From contig NC_079877.1 of assembly GCF_029227915.1 (NCBI RefSeq), positions 20,111,851 through 20,175,850 of the forward strand: a DNA stretch of 64,000 bases, written 5' to 3'. Shown here piece after piece: positions 11,010 through 22,014 of this stretch. The notes under the pieces are model-generated. The model searched no databases. It was not told where the DNA came from and saw nothing but the letters and a program-made list of their open reading frames with translations. A program made the position numbers and the translations under genes. The DNA comes from Hydractinia symbiolongicarpus. Lineage: Eukaryota; Cnidaria; Hydrozoa; Anthoathecata; Hydractiniidae. The stretch's first letter is position 1, and each line of letters begins with the position of its first letter.

Positions 11010-12182
11010 ATGGATGTACTCGTAGACTACCATAAACGTGGACTGTCATATAATGAGATCATCGAGATGCTTAAAATTCATCACAGTATCAACATCAGCT
11101 TATCAACGCTAAAAAGACGCTTGAGAAGTCACGGTATAAAGCGAAGAGCTATTGTCGGTGTCCGCAGTTCTGAAAGAGAAATCGAAGAAGCTGTACAAAA
11201 AGAATTAAATGGGAGTGGATCAAATATCGGGTATCGAAGATTGCGAGCATCTCTTTTCTCAAATTTCATAATTTGTCGACATGAAGACGTTAGAAAAATC
11301 GTGAAGAAATTAGACCCTGTTGGCGTAGATCTTCGGAGAAAGAGAAGACTCCATCGTAGGAAATATATCTCTAAGGGACCAAACCATGCGTGGCATATAG
11401 ATGGCCACGACAAACTGAAGCCTTTTGGGTTTTCAATTCATGGCTGCATAGACGGCTTTTCAAGGAGATTAATTTGGCTGGAGGTGGGGGCGTCAAACAA
11501 GTCACCGGAAATTATTGCAAATTTTTATCTTAACGCAGTGAGGGAAGCTAAAGGCGTTCCAAATTTAGTCAAGGCAGATGATGGAACAGAGCACTCGGTA
11601 ATCGAGCCAATTCATATTTACCTTCGCTCCTTGAACAACCATTCAGGGCTGCACTCTTTTAGCATAATTTCTTCCACTGAAAATCAAAGAATTGAGTCGT
11701 TTTGGTCCACTTTACAACGAGATCGAGTGGGATGGTGGAAACGTTTTTTCCAAGATTTAGTGGACCTAGGAATGTTCACAAATTCTGATCCGGTGTTAGT
11801 AGAATGCATACGATTTTGCTTTATGGGTTTGTTGCGAAAAGATTTAGCAAGCGTGAAGGACGACTGGAATGTACACATTATCTCTAAAAGCAGAAATAAT
11901 GGGCCAAGAGGGCGACCAGACGTAATGTACCAGCTACCACATTTATATGAAGTAGAAGATTGTCTTATCCCTGTCGATACCGAAGAAATTGACCAATTTT
12001 ATCCATGTGTCATTGGGAGCATTTTGAATGATGTATCGGCGGAGTTTAGTGAGTTTGCCGAAACAATTATGCAATCAATTGTTAGGTCAGAAAGCAGATA
12101 TAATAAAATAGCACTTTTGAATAAAACATATGTTTCCAGAACATATTTTAACAGAATAATACTTTTCACAAAAAACTACTGA
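11010..12182 (+). CDS. IS3EU-like transposase (rve-type DDE integrase)
   Basis: An intact 390-residue protein. The N-terminal part (about 1-60) is a helix-turn-helix region (YNEIIEMLKIHHSINISLSTLKRRLRSHGI). The core has the three acidic residues: AWHIDGHDKLKPFGFSIHGC (first Asp, about residue 131), LVKADDGTEHSVIEP (second Asp, about 194) and ENQRIESFWSTL (Glu, about 230). IDGFSRRLIWLEV between them is typical of this family. It would bind the TIRs and cut and paste the element. No frameshift is seen. The start at 11010 is the first Met before the HTH. It converges on the HECT gene, 137 bp between stops. Related integrase-like genes are widespread in invertebrate genomes, so domestication is possible, but the perfect TIRs argue for a live transposon. 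Confidence 0.88.
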   Translation: MDVLVDYHKRGLSYNEIIEMLKIHHSINISLSTLKRRLRSHGIKRRAIVGVRSSEREIEEAVQKELNGSGSNIGYRRLRASLFSNFIICRHEDVRKIVKKLDPVGVDLRRKRRLHRRKYISKGPNHAWHIDGHDKLKPFGFSIHGCIDGFSRRLIWLEVGASNKSPEIIANFYLNAVREAKGVPNLVKADDGTEHSVIEPIHIYLRSLNNHSGLHSFSIISSTENQRIESFWSTLQRDRVGWWKRFFQDLVDLGMFTNSDPVLVECIRFCFMGLLRKDLASVKDDWNVHIISKSRNNGPRGRPDVMYQLPHLYEVEDCLIPVDTEEIDQFYPCVIGSILNDVSAEFSEFAETIMQSIVRSESRYNKIALLNKTYVSRTYFNRIILFTKNY

Positions 12183-12319
12183 AAATGATAAACATAATAA
12201 AAAAAGATGCGTATTGCCAATATAAAATGTAAAAGCAATAAAAAAAACCCTGAAAAATATACATAAAATGTCAACACAATTAGTCAAAGCGTCTTTTTAC
12301 GACCACTACCACAATCAGA

Positions 12320-14600
12320 TTACATAATATCCATTTCCCATTCAGAGAGATTTAAAATGTTTCTAAATTCTTCACGTAATTCACAGTAGTTATTATATGT
12401 GGAAGGCAATTCCAAGCAAGGTGAACAAGTGTGAGCAATAGGTCTACGTTCAAAATTATTTTCTGGTTGAATAAAGCTGAGTTCAATGTATTCAACTGTT
12501 AAAAGGTCGGAACCAGTTAAAAATTTTAAAAGCTTTTTCGTTTGTGCCGGATCTAGTCCTCGGATATATCTTTTGAGGTAATTGAAAGCGTCAGTTTCTG
12601 CACTATTTGTTGGTAACACATTCGTAAACAAATTGATAATTTTTTTGGACGATGGTTCCATGTCCTTGTAAAACTGTGAGATCGCTTGTGACGATGAAAA
12701 TATTGACATTTCTTTCATGTTTTTAAAAGCATTTTGCCAACTAGATGCCATTAAGTGTGGTTTTTGCACAAGTTCTTGTCGTGCTATTTCAATTATAACA
12801 ATTTTAACATTCTCTTGTTTGACCAATGTTCGACAACTGAACTGCTCCATAAATTCCAAAAATTCATCAGATTTAATAGCAATGTTATCACCATCAATTA
12901 CAATGTTCATCAAGTTTCGTTCATCTTCAGATAGGTAGTTTGAAAAAGATTCCAAAAGGACTTCATTAGAGACTTCCCCAAATAAACAAAACTCAAGAAA
13001 GGCTTTGCTAATGAAGATTGGGAAATATTGGGTATCAACGTATCCCTTTAAGATTATTTTCCCAATTGCTTCCCATTCTGCCTTGTAAAGGTCATGTCTG
13101 ACGTATGGCACTCTTTCCTTTTCTCCAATGAATAAGGAATCACTCACATCCCTCCAAAAGGAAGAGTAGACATCTCTGGATACACCACTCCCACAGCCTT
13201 TTTCCTTATTCCCACGAGGATCTATCCATCCAAACGTAACTAAGTCTTGTTGATGGATCTACAAAAAACAAAATAACAAACACATTGTGTACATGCTTTT
13301 ATTATAATGCATACCCAATTATATACCAAAGACAGTCATTCACGATAATTAATTGCCATGTAAAATTTTTAAATCAATTTTTCTCTCTCGCAAAATAAAG
13401 AAAAAATGTTGGATACAAAATCACAACATTTCTTCCACTTAAATTACTTTACTGCTTAACAAACTGCATACTAATTTACTGCAGATTATGAGCACTGCAA
13501 GTTTGATCAATGAGAAATAGATTTTACTTAATTACTTACTTACTTTCACTGACAACCCATACTAAATATATAAAATTAACATTGTCATTATAAATGTGGT
13601 TACTTACCTCTTTGTTCTTGAAAATTTCAATTAGATCAGATCGTAGCGTCAAACGATGAATATCAAAATGATAGCACTTTTTTTCAAATGTTGTGTTGAT
13701 TGCTGCATCATTGAGGGGATTCTCTTCAGAAGTGTTATTGTTTTCCAAATTTCTCACTCTAATTTCTCTCAACATCTGAAGCGATGGAGCAGTGTACTGC
13801 TCTTCTTCTAACACAGGACTTAAAGGTGTGAAAAATTCAGAATAAAAAAGATCTTGAGATTTGGTTGTGTCTGCTGCGTTAGAAGCATTGAACTCTGAAT
13901 TCTGTAAACAAATCAGACATTCTGTTCCAGTGTATGTACACGCACACGTTGAACATATTCGTCTTTTAGATGCCTCCCCTGATGCCACACTTTCATTTGG
14001 CTTAACATTAAATGATGTTTCATGACATATATGTGGCTCATTTTCGTGTGGATTTGTGAATTCATCATAATCCATGAATTTAGTTGACAATATAAAAACA
14101 CATTTACTGAGGAATAAACCTTTTTTATCCAAATATGTCCAAATATCAAGGTCCTCTAACAATTCTTCACCATCAGGGCCACACAAAGCTAGATAACATT
14201 CTGATTCGTGCTCTGAAAAGCTATTTCTTCCATCCTTATCAAAGTATAGCTTGACTGCATCAGCCTTTAATGCTTCAACTGTTTTAGGTTGTCCTTCCTC
14301 AACCTTCAAGAACCTGTAGCCTCCACCATCTCCTGACTTAACAATCTGGAACTGTTCCTTAAATGCATCATATCTTGACCATTTTAGTTGAAACTTTTTT
14401 GTTTTTACCTTCTTTTTTGATGAGTTACTAACACTACCACTGCTCCTGATTTTCGACAGGAGATTGTTCAATCGACCTTCAGTTTTCTTTTTTGGTTGTA
14501 ATGTCACCGCTGCGGTTTTTGATGTTGACGGTTCCATAGCTTTTTTTAACTCCTCTTGCACAATACTCTTTATAACGTTGTCCATCATCAATGCAACCAA
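12320..14600 (-). CDS. HECT-like E3 ubiquitin ligase carried by a transposon (two exons)
   Basis: Exon 1 is 14600-13608 (331 codons, phase 0, donor GTAAGTA). Exon 2 is 13258-12320 (312 residues, acceptor TTTTTTGTAG), giving about 643 residues. The N-terminal half has a basic Ser/Lys tract, a segment KWSRYDAFKEQFQIVKSG, and a cysteine cluster RRICSTCACTYTGTECLIC that may bind zinc. Exon 2 matches a HECT domain: TFGWIDPRGNKEKGCGSGVSRDVYSSFW, VPYVRHDLYKAEWEAIGKII, and the C-terminal lobe AHTCSPCLELPSTYNNYCEL. The Cys of TC (near residue 609) sits where the catalytic thioester Cys of HECT ligases lies. The role is probably ubiquitin transfer, whether to host factors, the transposase or nothing. 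The gene lies inside the TIRs, facing the transposase. Confidence 0.8.
13259..13607 (-). other. Intron of the HECT-like gene
   Basis: A 349-bp intron with a strong donor (GAG|GTAAGTA) and acceptor (TTGTAG|ATC). Joining the flanks keeps phase 0 and restores continuous HECT homology. A spliceosomal intron in a cargo gene of a DNA transposon fits a gene taken from a host genome. Confidence 0.75.
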
Positions 14601-14639
14601 TATGAACTAATTCTGCCTCATGTGATCTGTCTGGACTTT

Positions 14640-14886
14640 TGCACGGTGCCGAAGTTTTTCGAAAGTAGTTGAATAGAAGTTCCGCATCTTGAATAGAAGT
14701 TTTCCGAAAGTGCTTGAATAGAAAGTTCCGATTCTTAAATAGAAGTTCCGAAATTGTTTGAATAGGAGTTTTCGGCTCATGAATAAAATCCCGATAAGGT
14801 TGGTCAGAAGTTCTAAAAATGTGAATAGATGTTTTGAAAAGATGAATAAAAGTTCCGAAAAGTTGAATAGAAGTTCCAAAATGTCG
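14640..14886 (-). repeat. Right subterminal repeats of the HECT-carrying transposon
   Basis: Read on the minus strand this region repeats phrases such as cttctattcaa and cggaacttttattc at irregular 20-30-bp spacing up to the right TIR. These mirror the left array. Minus-strand open frames here are artefacts of the repeat. Confidence 0.7.
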
Positions 14887-14922
14887 ATAGAAATTTGACC
14901 CTTCAGTGCCATCGTACATGAA

Positions 14923-16730
14923 CTTTGTGCACTGATTTTCTGCTGTTTTAACCGTTATTTTCTTTGAAATCCCTGGGAAAAAGGTGACAACACTTATATA
15001 TTTTCAAAACGTGTATAATACAACATGTGAAAAGCGTCCCAGCGAGGGAAAAACGCGATTTTATAAGTGCGGAAAAGTTACAAGTGCGGAATGATTACCT
15101 CATCCGACTACTTGCATGCTCAAAAATTAGTTTTTAGAGGGTTATGCAGCAAGAAAGTTTTCTCCTGCTGGTTCAAAAAGATATACAGAAGATGCTTGTG
15201 TTGTTTTGAAAGTTATGTTTATGCAGCAAGTTATTCTCCTCCCACTTAAAATAATGTAAAAAAAGCTTCAAGTGTTTTTTAAATGTTTTTACCGCAGTCT
15301 TAAAAGAAAATCTAGCTAAATAAATCTAAGTGCAAATTTTTTTTAAGGAATATAGTTGTTTAGAGACTAATATTTCAAGTCTTTCGCAGCATTAAAGTTA
15401 ATTAAAAATCATAACGAAGAAGGGTCTATTCTGCCTTGTTTTTATATCACATAAGTTAAATCGAAAGATTATACATTTTAACTAGCGTAATATAAATCGT
15501 TGCATTTATAGACAAAAGATATAGCATTTCTTTTGTGTGCAGAACAATAACAGTCGCATAAGCGTTTACAAAATCGGAGATACTTTAACAAATAAATTCA
15601 TGTGTGAATAAAAGATGTTCGTGTGCTAAAACAATAAGAGACATGAAGGGTAATTGACTTTTTAAACATTTTTTGTGTTAATCCCTTAGCAGCTGCGATA
15701 ATTATAAAATAATAAGCCACACGAAAATTGTTAAAGTTCTGACGCTACCGAAAGCTTGTGTAAAGGTGATAACTATCGTGCACATGTAACATTACATTCA
15801 GGCGGTAATGTAAACTATATATAGTCTGTGAAACTTTTTTGCACTTAAATATTAATTTTCTTATGAGACTGCGCAAAAACATTAAAAGAACACTTATAAC
15901 TTTATTATTAAAATAAATTTTGTGTTTTATTGTTTTAAATGGGAAAATAATAACTGGCTGTATAAATTTCGAAACAGCCTATGTAATATATACCTGCTGT
16001 ATATCTTTCAAAACAACGCAGGTATTTCTGAATAATTTTCGAAACAGCACAAGAATAATTCTTGATGTAGAGCTTTCAAAACAACACAAATACTTGCTGC
16101 ATAACTTTTGAAAACAAGTTTTTTAACATGCAAGCGTTTTTATCTTTTAACCTTAAGTACTAGTTACATTTTTTTAGTGAGACAAATTATTATTATTTTT
16201 CCTTCGCAACTAAAAAATATAAACTGCGTGCGTTATGCAAAAATGCATAGAAAAATATTCTTGTCGTAACCCCTCCTCTGTTCTTGTTTTTTTATTTTTT
16301 TGTTGTTCCGACCATTTATACATTCTCGATAAAATTATTTTTATTTCGCTGACCGGCAGACCGTAAACTACTATCTACTTCGCCCGTAGAACAAGTAATT
16401 AAGTTGGAGTCACCTTATTTCTAAAATCCAATTTCTAATAAAAATACAAGATACAAAAGAATTTTTGAATGTAAAAAAACAAAAACAAAGACACAAGATT
16501 AGCTATACACATCTTTTGTTTAATATTTTTAATGTTATTCACAATCCATCGTGACAATCACAATTAATAGTGACGATCGCGATAGCATCGTTATTTTTTA
16601 TACATTGCAACTACCGTGAAGCTCTTCGTTAACATTTTTTCTATCGTGATGGTCACGATAGGATCGCGGATCGTTCGTGTTGTGCATGATACCCGCTCAC
16701 GATGGTAGGTGTCCTGATTCCAGTACTGTA
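14923..16730. other. Non-coding, AT-rich, with dispersed repeats
   Basis: No gene recognised. About 15500-15815 is a dispersed repeat also present inverted near 37118-37416. Around 15968-16110 a loose duplication of about 69 bp repeats cgaaacagc and ctttcaaaacaac. The segment 16535-16730, rich in cgatcgtgac-like words and ending aggtgtcctgattcca, resembles 30290-30410. None has coding character. Confidence 0.5.
15500..15815 (+). repeat. Dispersed repeat copy 1
   Basis: Shared blocks with the inverted copy at 37118-37416 include gacaaaagat...catttcttttgtgtgcaga, gaaagcttgtgtaaa and gtgcacatgtaacattacat. A shorter piece (acattcaggcggtactgt) recurs at about 46410-46440. The family is not identified. 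Confidence 0.6.
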
Positions 16731-16967
16731 TCTCCATCTTCCATATCTATAATATTATTTCTCACACAATATCATCTGTACAGAAATGAAGCCTGCATTC
16801 CCAGCAAAGCAGTCTCAGAAAACATTCTGTTACCACCTTACTCTTTGCTGTTAGATGATAATTTAACAAAAATAACATCTAATGAAAATCTTAAGATTTT
16901 TGTGCTACATAAATTTAAAATATCTCACAGTAAGAAATGTGGTGGTATATTGCTATTGCTAGCAGGG
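16731..16967 (+). pseudogene. LINE N-terminal leader with start of 2A-like motif
   Basis: The frame gives PPYSLLLDDNLTKITSNENLKIF, then HKFKISHSKKCGGILLLLAG, which ends at the Copia insertion. A hydrophobic run followed by AG and, across the insertion, GDINPNPGP is the layout of 2A-like leaders in APE-type LINEs. The upstream Met (16677) lies in a different repeat, so the true start is unknown. Confidence 0.65.
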
Positions 16968-17107
16968 TGTTAACTTGAAATATAACACTTACAGTTAGTT
17001 TGATCCTTTCCAACTAGATTGATACTTTGGTGATACTTCTGTTGATATAAACTCAGCGTCCCATGCAGCTGTATTAGATAACTATTAATGAGAAGATACA
17101 ACTATCA
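16968..17107 (-). repeat. Copia 3' LTR
   Basis: Short LTR, TG...CA termini, similar to the one at 21870-22014 apart from small indels (the latter has an extra TTAG and one extra G). Confidence 0.9.
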
Positions 17108-17108
17108 A

Positions 17109-17124
17109 TCTCCCCTCTTTCTTT
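17109..17124 (-). other. Copia polypurine tract
   Basis: On the minus strand a purine run AAAGAAAGAGGGGAGA abuts the 3' LTR, in the expected place for plus-strand priming. Confidence 0.6.
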
Positions 17125-17400
17125 ATTTGTGTCAACTCCATTGGCTGGTCATCTTCTTCATCATCTGCAATTATTCACTTGCAGCATAAACTTGATATAA
17201 ACCATGGTCGAAGGAGAAATGTAACATTCTGGATCGAACCAATGAAATACTTTCTAGAACTGGACGTTTATCTATGTACAGTGGGGTCAGCAACATAATT
17301 ATCTCCTAATCTTTGTGAACAAAATAAAAATAAAAAACAGAAATCCAAAATGTTTGTCTATATACAGTAGGGTCAAAAGCACATCCCCTTCAAACTGGAA

Positions 17401-18380
17401 TGGTGTGTGGAAGCTGGCCATTCTCAATAGCTTGTTTCAGTAGCTTCCAAGATGCTCCACGTTTGGTGAGTGCATCACTGATTTGCATTGAACCTTCTAT
17501 CCATGTGACTTTAATGTCACCTTCTTCAACCATTTCTCTCAAGGCACAGATTTCTAGTCTCAGACGTTTGTCTGATGGTTGCTTTGTTGAACCAAGTGCT
17601 TCGTATAATGAGCGACTGTTGGTTACAGCATAGACTTAAAGCTGTTGATGTTCTAATAACAGATTACTGACCATGTTAGAAACGAAGAATGCCAATTCGC
17701 ACCCGTCACACATTGCTAATGTTTCAGCAGCCAATGCTGACCTTACAACACGTTTGAGTCGAGTAGAATTCCACGCTAGTGTGCAACATTGCTGGAACTT
17801 ATCACATAGAAGAACTATCTGGCCACCTTGACTTCCAGCATTTGGTAAACTATTGAAGCTGCCATCTGCATAGACTTGGATGTGAATTGAATTAAAATCA
17901 AGGCAGGGAAATGTCATGAATGATGGATTATTTTGGACTTTAGTGATGACTTTGTTAGCATCAATGACATCTGTGAATGTAGCTTCTTTGATTCTCCCAG
18001 ACAAGTAGGAGACTTCAAAACTGATTTCAGGTTTGGACATGCATGATAGCCAGTTCAATTGACCAATGATGGATCTCAGTTCTCCTCTAACATTTTCATT
18101 AACAGGTGTATGTTTGTCCATTTTTGGTGGTAGCTCGATCTTTTTAATTGAGGATGCAAAATTGTTTTGAGAGAGCGTTATAGAAAAGTCTTTATGTTGT
18201 TTCAGTTCAATTCCCAAATATTTAAATGCTGTGTGATGTTCAGTACTAAACTTCAATACTTGTCCCAATGGCTGGATAACCTGTATACGAAAGTGCCACT
18301 CCACATAATGTCATCTACATGAGAAACAAGGATTCCATGCAACGCATCACCAACACGCAATAGAACAATCCATTGGTAAA
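17401..18380 (-). pseudogene. Copia reverse transcriptase C-terminus and RNase H
   Basis: An HVDD active-site motif is seen in frame fragments at about 18300-18330 (VSHVDDIMWSGTF). The next segment, 18304-17636, carries FKYLGIELKQHKD, the RT connection and RNase H with IQVYADGSFNSL (first Asp) and SALAAETLAMCDG (Glu). The frame continues past a stop at 17636 with SRSLYEALGSTKQPSDKRLRLEI and DALTKRGASWKLL, the normal Copia C-terminus, to about 17401. At least one stop and one frameshift. Confidence 0.8.
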
Positions 18381-18406
18381 TGGACTAGGGGTAACACCTA
18401 ATTTGA

Positions 18407-18991
18407 TCAATTCTTGTCGGAGTCGCAGGTAAAACGGCGAGGAGCATCTGCAAGACCATAAACACACTTCATGAGTTTCCATAATTTATCAGTATTGGCT
18501 TCTTTAGGTGGTTTTATGAATACTGTACGTTCTATGGCATACCCTTGAAGAAAGGCTGTTTTTATGTCTAGAGAATGGAGTGACCATCTCATTGACGCTG
18601 TGATGGAAAGACAAAGTCGAACACTCTCTCTTGAGCAGGTGGGACTATCTGTCCGATAGTCTTGGGATTCTTGAAAGCCTTTGGCAACTAGTCTGGCTTT
18701 TGTTGATGATTTGTTGTCAATAACTTTAGGAGTGATTACCCAACGTACATTCATAAAATTTTGACCTTCATCTATGACTTCTTCATAGACTTTCTGAGAC
18801 TTCCACGACTGAAGCTCCCGTTGTTTGGCAAGTTCTATGTCAGTGTCAACTTGGGCAATGAGGATTTCTGATTGTAATACCTCTTGATCCTTATTGCTTT
18901 TGTTAGTATGATGCCATGTTGTTACGTCACTACTGAAATCAACTGATTGAAATTCACCTTCGGGTGACTTAACATTCCATGATACTTCCAT
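18407..18991 (-). pseudogene. Copia reverse transcriptase N-terminal part
   Basis: The sequence has MNVRWVITPKVIDNKSSTKARLVAKGFQ, DSPTCSRESVRLCLSI and WSLHSLDIKTAFLQGYAIERTVFIKPP, all RT fingers/palm blocks (Asp of DIKTAFLQG is one catalytic residue), and KCVYGLADAPR. It overlaps the integrase segment by a frame change at about 18922-18991. The palm VDD lies just beyond the break. Confidence 0.85.
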
Positions 18992-20553
18992 TTTCCTGTC
19001 GATTTTCCTGATCTGCTATGTAGGGTTCCCTTTTTGCATCTATCGTCATTTTTGAGTTGATACTCCATGGTGTCGTTTTTACGCAAAGAATCTAGATTAG
19101 GACATTTCTGGTTGTCAGGTGATGCTTGTTGGACATCAAGAGATTGTTGTTGTTCAAAATCTGTGTCTAATGTTCTTGTGTTTGTTGCTGCTGAAGACAT
19201 GTAGCGATGCGGTCTATGCGTGTTTCTGGATCTTGGAGCAGTTGCATGTGGTGTAGGAGGGGGTGTTGGTGCAATCGTTGGTGGAGTAATGGAAACATGA
19301 TGAGGTTGTTCATCAGAATCACTGTCGTCTTCGAGTGCTTGACTCTGTTTTTCTGGAGTACTTGGTGAACCAGATGTGACAGCATCTTTTTCTGATGATA
19401 TATGATTTGAATCATCTTGATCACAGATTGTAGAATCATTGTTTCGCACAGGGGAATTTCGAGCTGGTCGTATGCGGCAAGGGTGTACTCTGATGTAATA
19501 GCCACCATGTTTGAGCAATGTTTGCTGTCCATTTTTCCCTAAAACTGTAGCTGGTCCTCTCCATTTTGTTTCGTTGTTCCTCTTGTAGTAAACAATATCT
19601 CCAGTAAGAATAACAACATCACTGTAGGTACGAGTATTGCTTGAAAGGGCACAGCGAAGTTGTTCTGATCTTTCATGGTGCATAAAGGCCTCTCTAGCGG
19701 CATGTAGAGCATTTAAATTCTGGCAAAGTATATCACTCGTTGGTATATCTGCAGTCAATGCTGGCAATTCATTATTCATAGCACTAGGGAGGCGTGGATT
19801 GCCTCCAATTGCCAGTTGATATGGACTGAAACCATGGCAATTGGTAAGGGAATTCTTGGCATTGACACACCAAGATAAAGAGATATCGAAACCACAGTCG
19901 GTGTCTTCCAGAACTTTGTCCAGCATGGCGGATATAATTTGGTTGTGACGCTCAACAAGGCCATTGGACCAAGGAGATTCAGCTCCAGTTGTTCTCACTT
20001 TGATGTTCATTTGTTCACACATTTCCAGAAAGGATTCATTGATAAATTCACCACCATTATCAAATAGGAACGAAAGACGTGTAGCATGGTCGATCATATG
20101 TAGCAGTATCTTTTGACGATAGAATTTCAGATCTATGGCAACAGTGTCTAGAAATTTGTTGGCTGATGGTAAACCAACAACAGGTCTGAGTGCAGCTCTG
20201 CCATACTGTTGACATGTTTGGCAATTTTTCGCAACAGCATGCAGCTCTTGCTCCAGCTCTTTATCATGTGCCCAGGGGTCGCCAGCAGATTTTACCAACT
20301 TGAGGAGTTTGTGAACTGGTGCATGCACAAACTGACGGTGTATCTTCAGTGCTTGGTTATGCTTTGATGTTGCTTCCTGAACAGATAAGACAATGTTTGG
20401 TTTGCATTTTGTATCAACCATGGACAAGAGTTGTGTTTGCCTGGTGAGTGGGAATGTATAGTGACCACTCTTCGTCACATTGAGGTTCACAACAGTGTTA
20501 AATACTGAGGCAGTATCACCTTTGAAGTCAATGGACATGTTTGCTTTTTTCAT
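18922..20553 (-). pseudogene. Copia integrase with internal deletion
   Basis: An HHCC-like N-terminal domain is visible (HRQFVHAPVHKLLKL...CQTCQQYGR). The core has AIDLKFYRQ (first Asp), FLFDNGGEFINESF (second Asp) and SNGLVERHNQI (Glu). Between DHATRLS and FLFDNGGEF the usual 25-35 residues are absent although the frame stays open, so the integrase has an in-frame deletion and is probably inactive. A Pro/Ser/Thr-rich tail follows. Confidence 0.85.
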
Positions 20554-20757
20554 AGCTTCTTGAGAAAGGAGTAGTGGAATGTCTTTTTCAACAATGTCAG
20601 TGGAAATACCTATTTCACAGAGACCAAGAAAGGCAGGTATGGTGGCTGTCTGGGTAGATGTAACCTCATTTCCATCTCCAAAGAGATAAACGTTGGAAAC
20701 GGGTGATGTTTTAACCTTTTTAATGTCAGTTTCGGAAAGGCTTTCGATGAAAGTGTT

Positions 20758-21471
20758 TTACCAACTACGGCAACAAACTGTTTTCGTAGCACCACTGTCA
20801 AGAACAGCAGCATTCCAAGATTCTGCCACCAGTCCAGGAAGATGTTTTGGGTGGTCATAATCACTTTGAAATAATATAATCTTATGATAAGTGTCATGTT
20901 CCTCAACTTTATATAGGCTCGGATCATCTTCTTGCTCCTGGAAGTAAACATATCTGTGATGAAGAGGTTGATTTCGTGGACGCATGGAACGCTGATTATT
21001 GTTTTGGTGTTTTTTATCGGGGCAATCTGCAGCCCAATGATAAATTGATTCGCAAATTCTGCAACGACTGACTTGCCCAGTGCGTGATGGTGGATTTTTG
21101 GAACTTGCCACAGAAGAGTATCTTTTCATCGGTTGTTGGTTGGTTTGTGTTCGTCTGTGAGGACAGCGTTGATAATCTTCATTACTATGTCTGCCAGCAA
21201 AGTATGTTGAATAACATTCGTCATTGTCAATGTTTTCATAAGTGACTTCATTAATTTCATGGACTTGTAATGAATTAGAAGCTTGTGATAAGCTTTCTTT
21301 ATCTGGAAAAATTTTCTTAAGTTGGGCTTTCATGTTGGTCAATGTAAGCTCTGTAACGGTACCTTTGGCCAACTTTTCATCTTGCTTTGAGAGATTTGCT
21401 AATTTTAAGAGCTTGTAAGCAAGGAGATCTTCGGATATAGTGGTACCATGGCTCTGCAGTTTGAAATACAA
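20758..21471 (-). pseudogene. Copia Gag C-terminus (zinc knuckle) and protease
   Basis: Contains the CCHC knuckle CRICESIYHWAADC and, after a linker, the aspartic protease active site AAVLDSGATKTVC. The Gag N-terminal half is in the preceding segment (21810-21496), one frame away. Protease homology continues into 20750-20600 in another frame. Confidence 0.85.
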
Positions 21472-21495
21472 CTTTTCAAACTGGTGAATGTGTTC

Positions 21496-21810
21496 TTAAA
21501 TGGAAGTTTCAGATGTCCGCTTGTAAGTGTCAAACTTATCCAGAGCTTCGAACTTTTCTAATGTTGTGTCTTTCAAATAAAGTTTATCTAACTTTTCTAA
21601 AACCTTTTCCAATCCATCATCGCTATTAATGATTTCTAATTCAAGTTCAAGTACGGCTTCTTCAGCCGACCCATCTAAAGTCAATAATATGGCTGCTCCA
21701 TGCTTCTTTTTCTCGAGTGTGGTGAATGAGGACCAGATATTCACTTTCTTTTTCCAATCAGTGTATAATGAACTTGTAGACAGCAAGGGAGGATTTTTGT
21801 TTGACGACAT
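21496..21810 (-). pseudogene. Copia Gag N-terminal part
   Basis: Starts MSSNKNPPLLSTSSLYTDWKKKVNIW and continues GAAILLTLDGSAEEAVLEL, a layout like other animal Copia Gags (Trp-rich start, then AILLSL-x-G-x-A). A stop at 21496 and a frameshift separate it from the zinc-knuckle part. Confidence 0.75.
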
Positions 21811-21859
21811 TTTGCATCCAAAAACCGTGTAACATCCAGAGTCGGGGATCTTGTTCTAG

Positions 21860-21868
21860 CTGCTACCA
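21860..21868 (-). other. Copia primer-binding site (initiator tRNA-Met)
   Basis: One base inside the 5' LTR the minus strand reads TGGTAGCAG, complementary to the 3' end (CTGCTACCA) of animal initiator tRNA-Met. Confidence 0.65.
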
Positions 21869-21869
21869 C

Positions 21870-22014
21870 TGTTAAATTGAAATATAACACTTACAGTTAG
21901 TTTGATCCTGTCCAACTAGGTTGATACTTTGGGTGATACTTCTGTTGATATAAACTCAGCGTCCCATGCAGCTGTATTAGTTAGATAACTATTTATGAGA
22001 AGATACAACTATCA
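21870..22014 (-). repeat. Copia 5' LTR
   Basis: Mate of the LTR at 16968-17107. Its outer end is followed by the CAGGG duplication and the resumed LINE frame. Confidence 0.9.

Larger units (their letters stand above)
10587..14916. mobile_element. IS3EU-like DNA transposon with HECT cargo, apparently intact
   Basis: Terminal inverted repeats of 30 bp (10587-10616 and 14887-14916) are identical and start TACGATGGCACTG. They are flanked by a perfect 6-bp duplication CATGAA (10581-10586 and 14917-14922). Ends of the type TAY...RTA plus 6-bp TSDs are what I recall for the IS3EU superfamily. The 4330-bp element holds an integrase-like transposase (plus strand) facing a two-exon HECT-like gene (minus strand). 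Both are open. Each end has an inward-facing array of ttctattcaa-type subterminal repeats. Identical TIRs and open genes suggest recent activity. Confidence 0.9.
16968..22014 (-). mobile_element. Copia LTR retrotransposon, degenerate, TSD CAGGG
   Basis: LTRs at 16968-17107 (140 bp) and 21870-22014 (145 bp) begin TGTTAA and end ATCA and are very similar. A 5-bp duplication CAGGG flanks them (16963-16967 and 22015-22019). Read on the minus strand: LTR, PBS, gag, protease, integrase, RT, RNase H, PPT, LTR. Integrase before RT defines Copia. The RT block RTDSPTCSRESVRLCLSI recalls the GalEa-like Copia of marine animals. Several frameshifts and an integrase deletion make it non-autonomous. Confidence 0.92.

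Noticed and set aside
14479-14919. Overlapping minus-strand frames rich in LLFKNR-like text
   Set aside because: Products of the right subterminal repeats and TIR of the HECT element.
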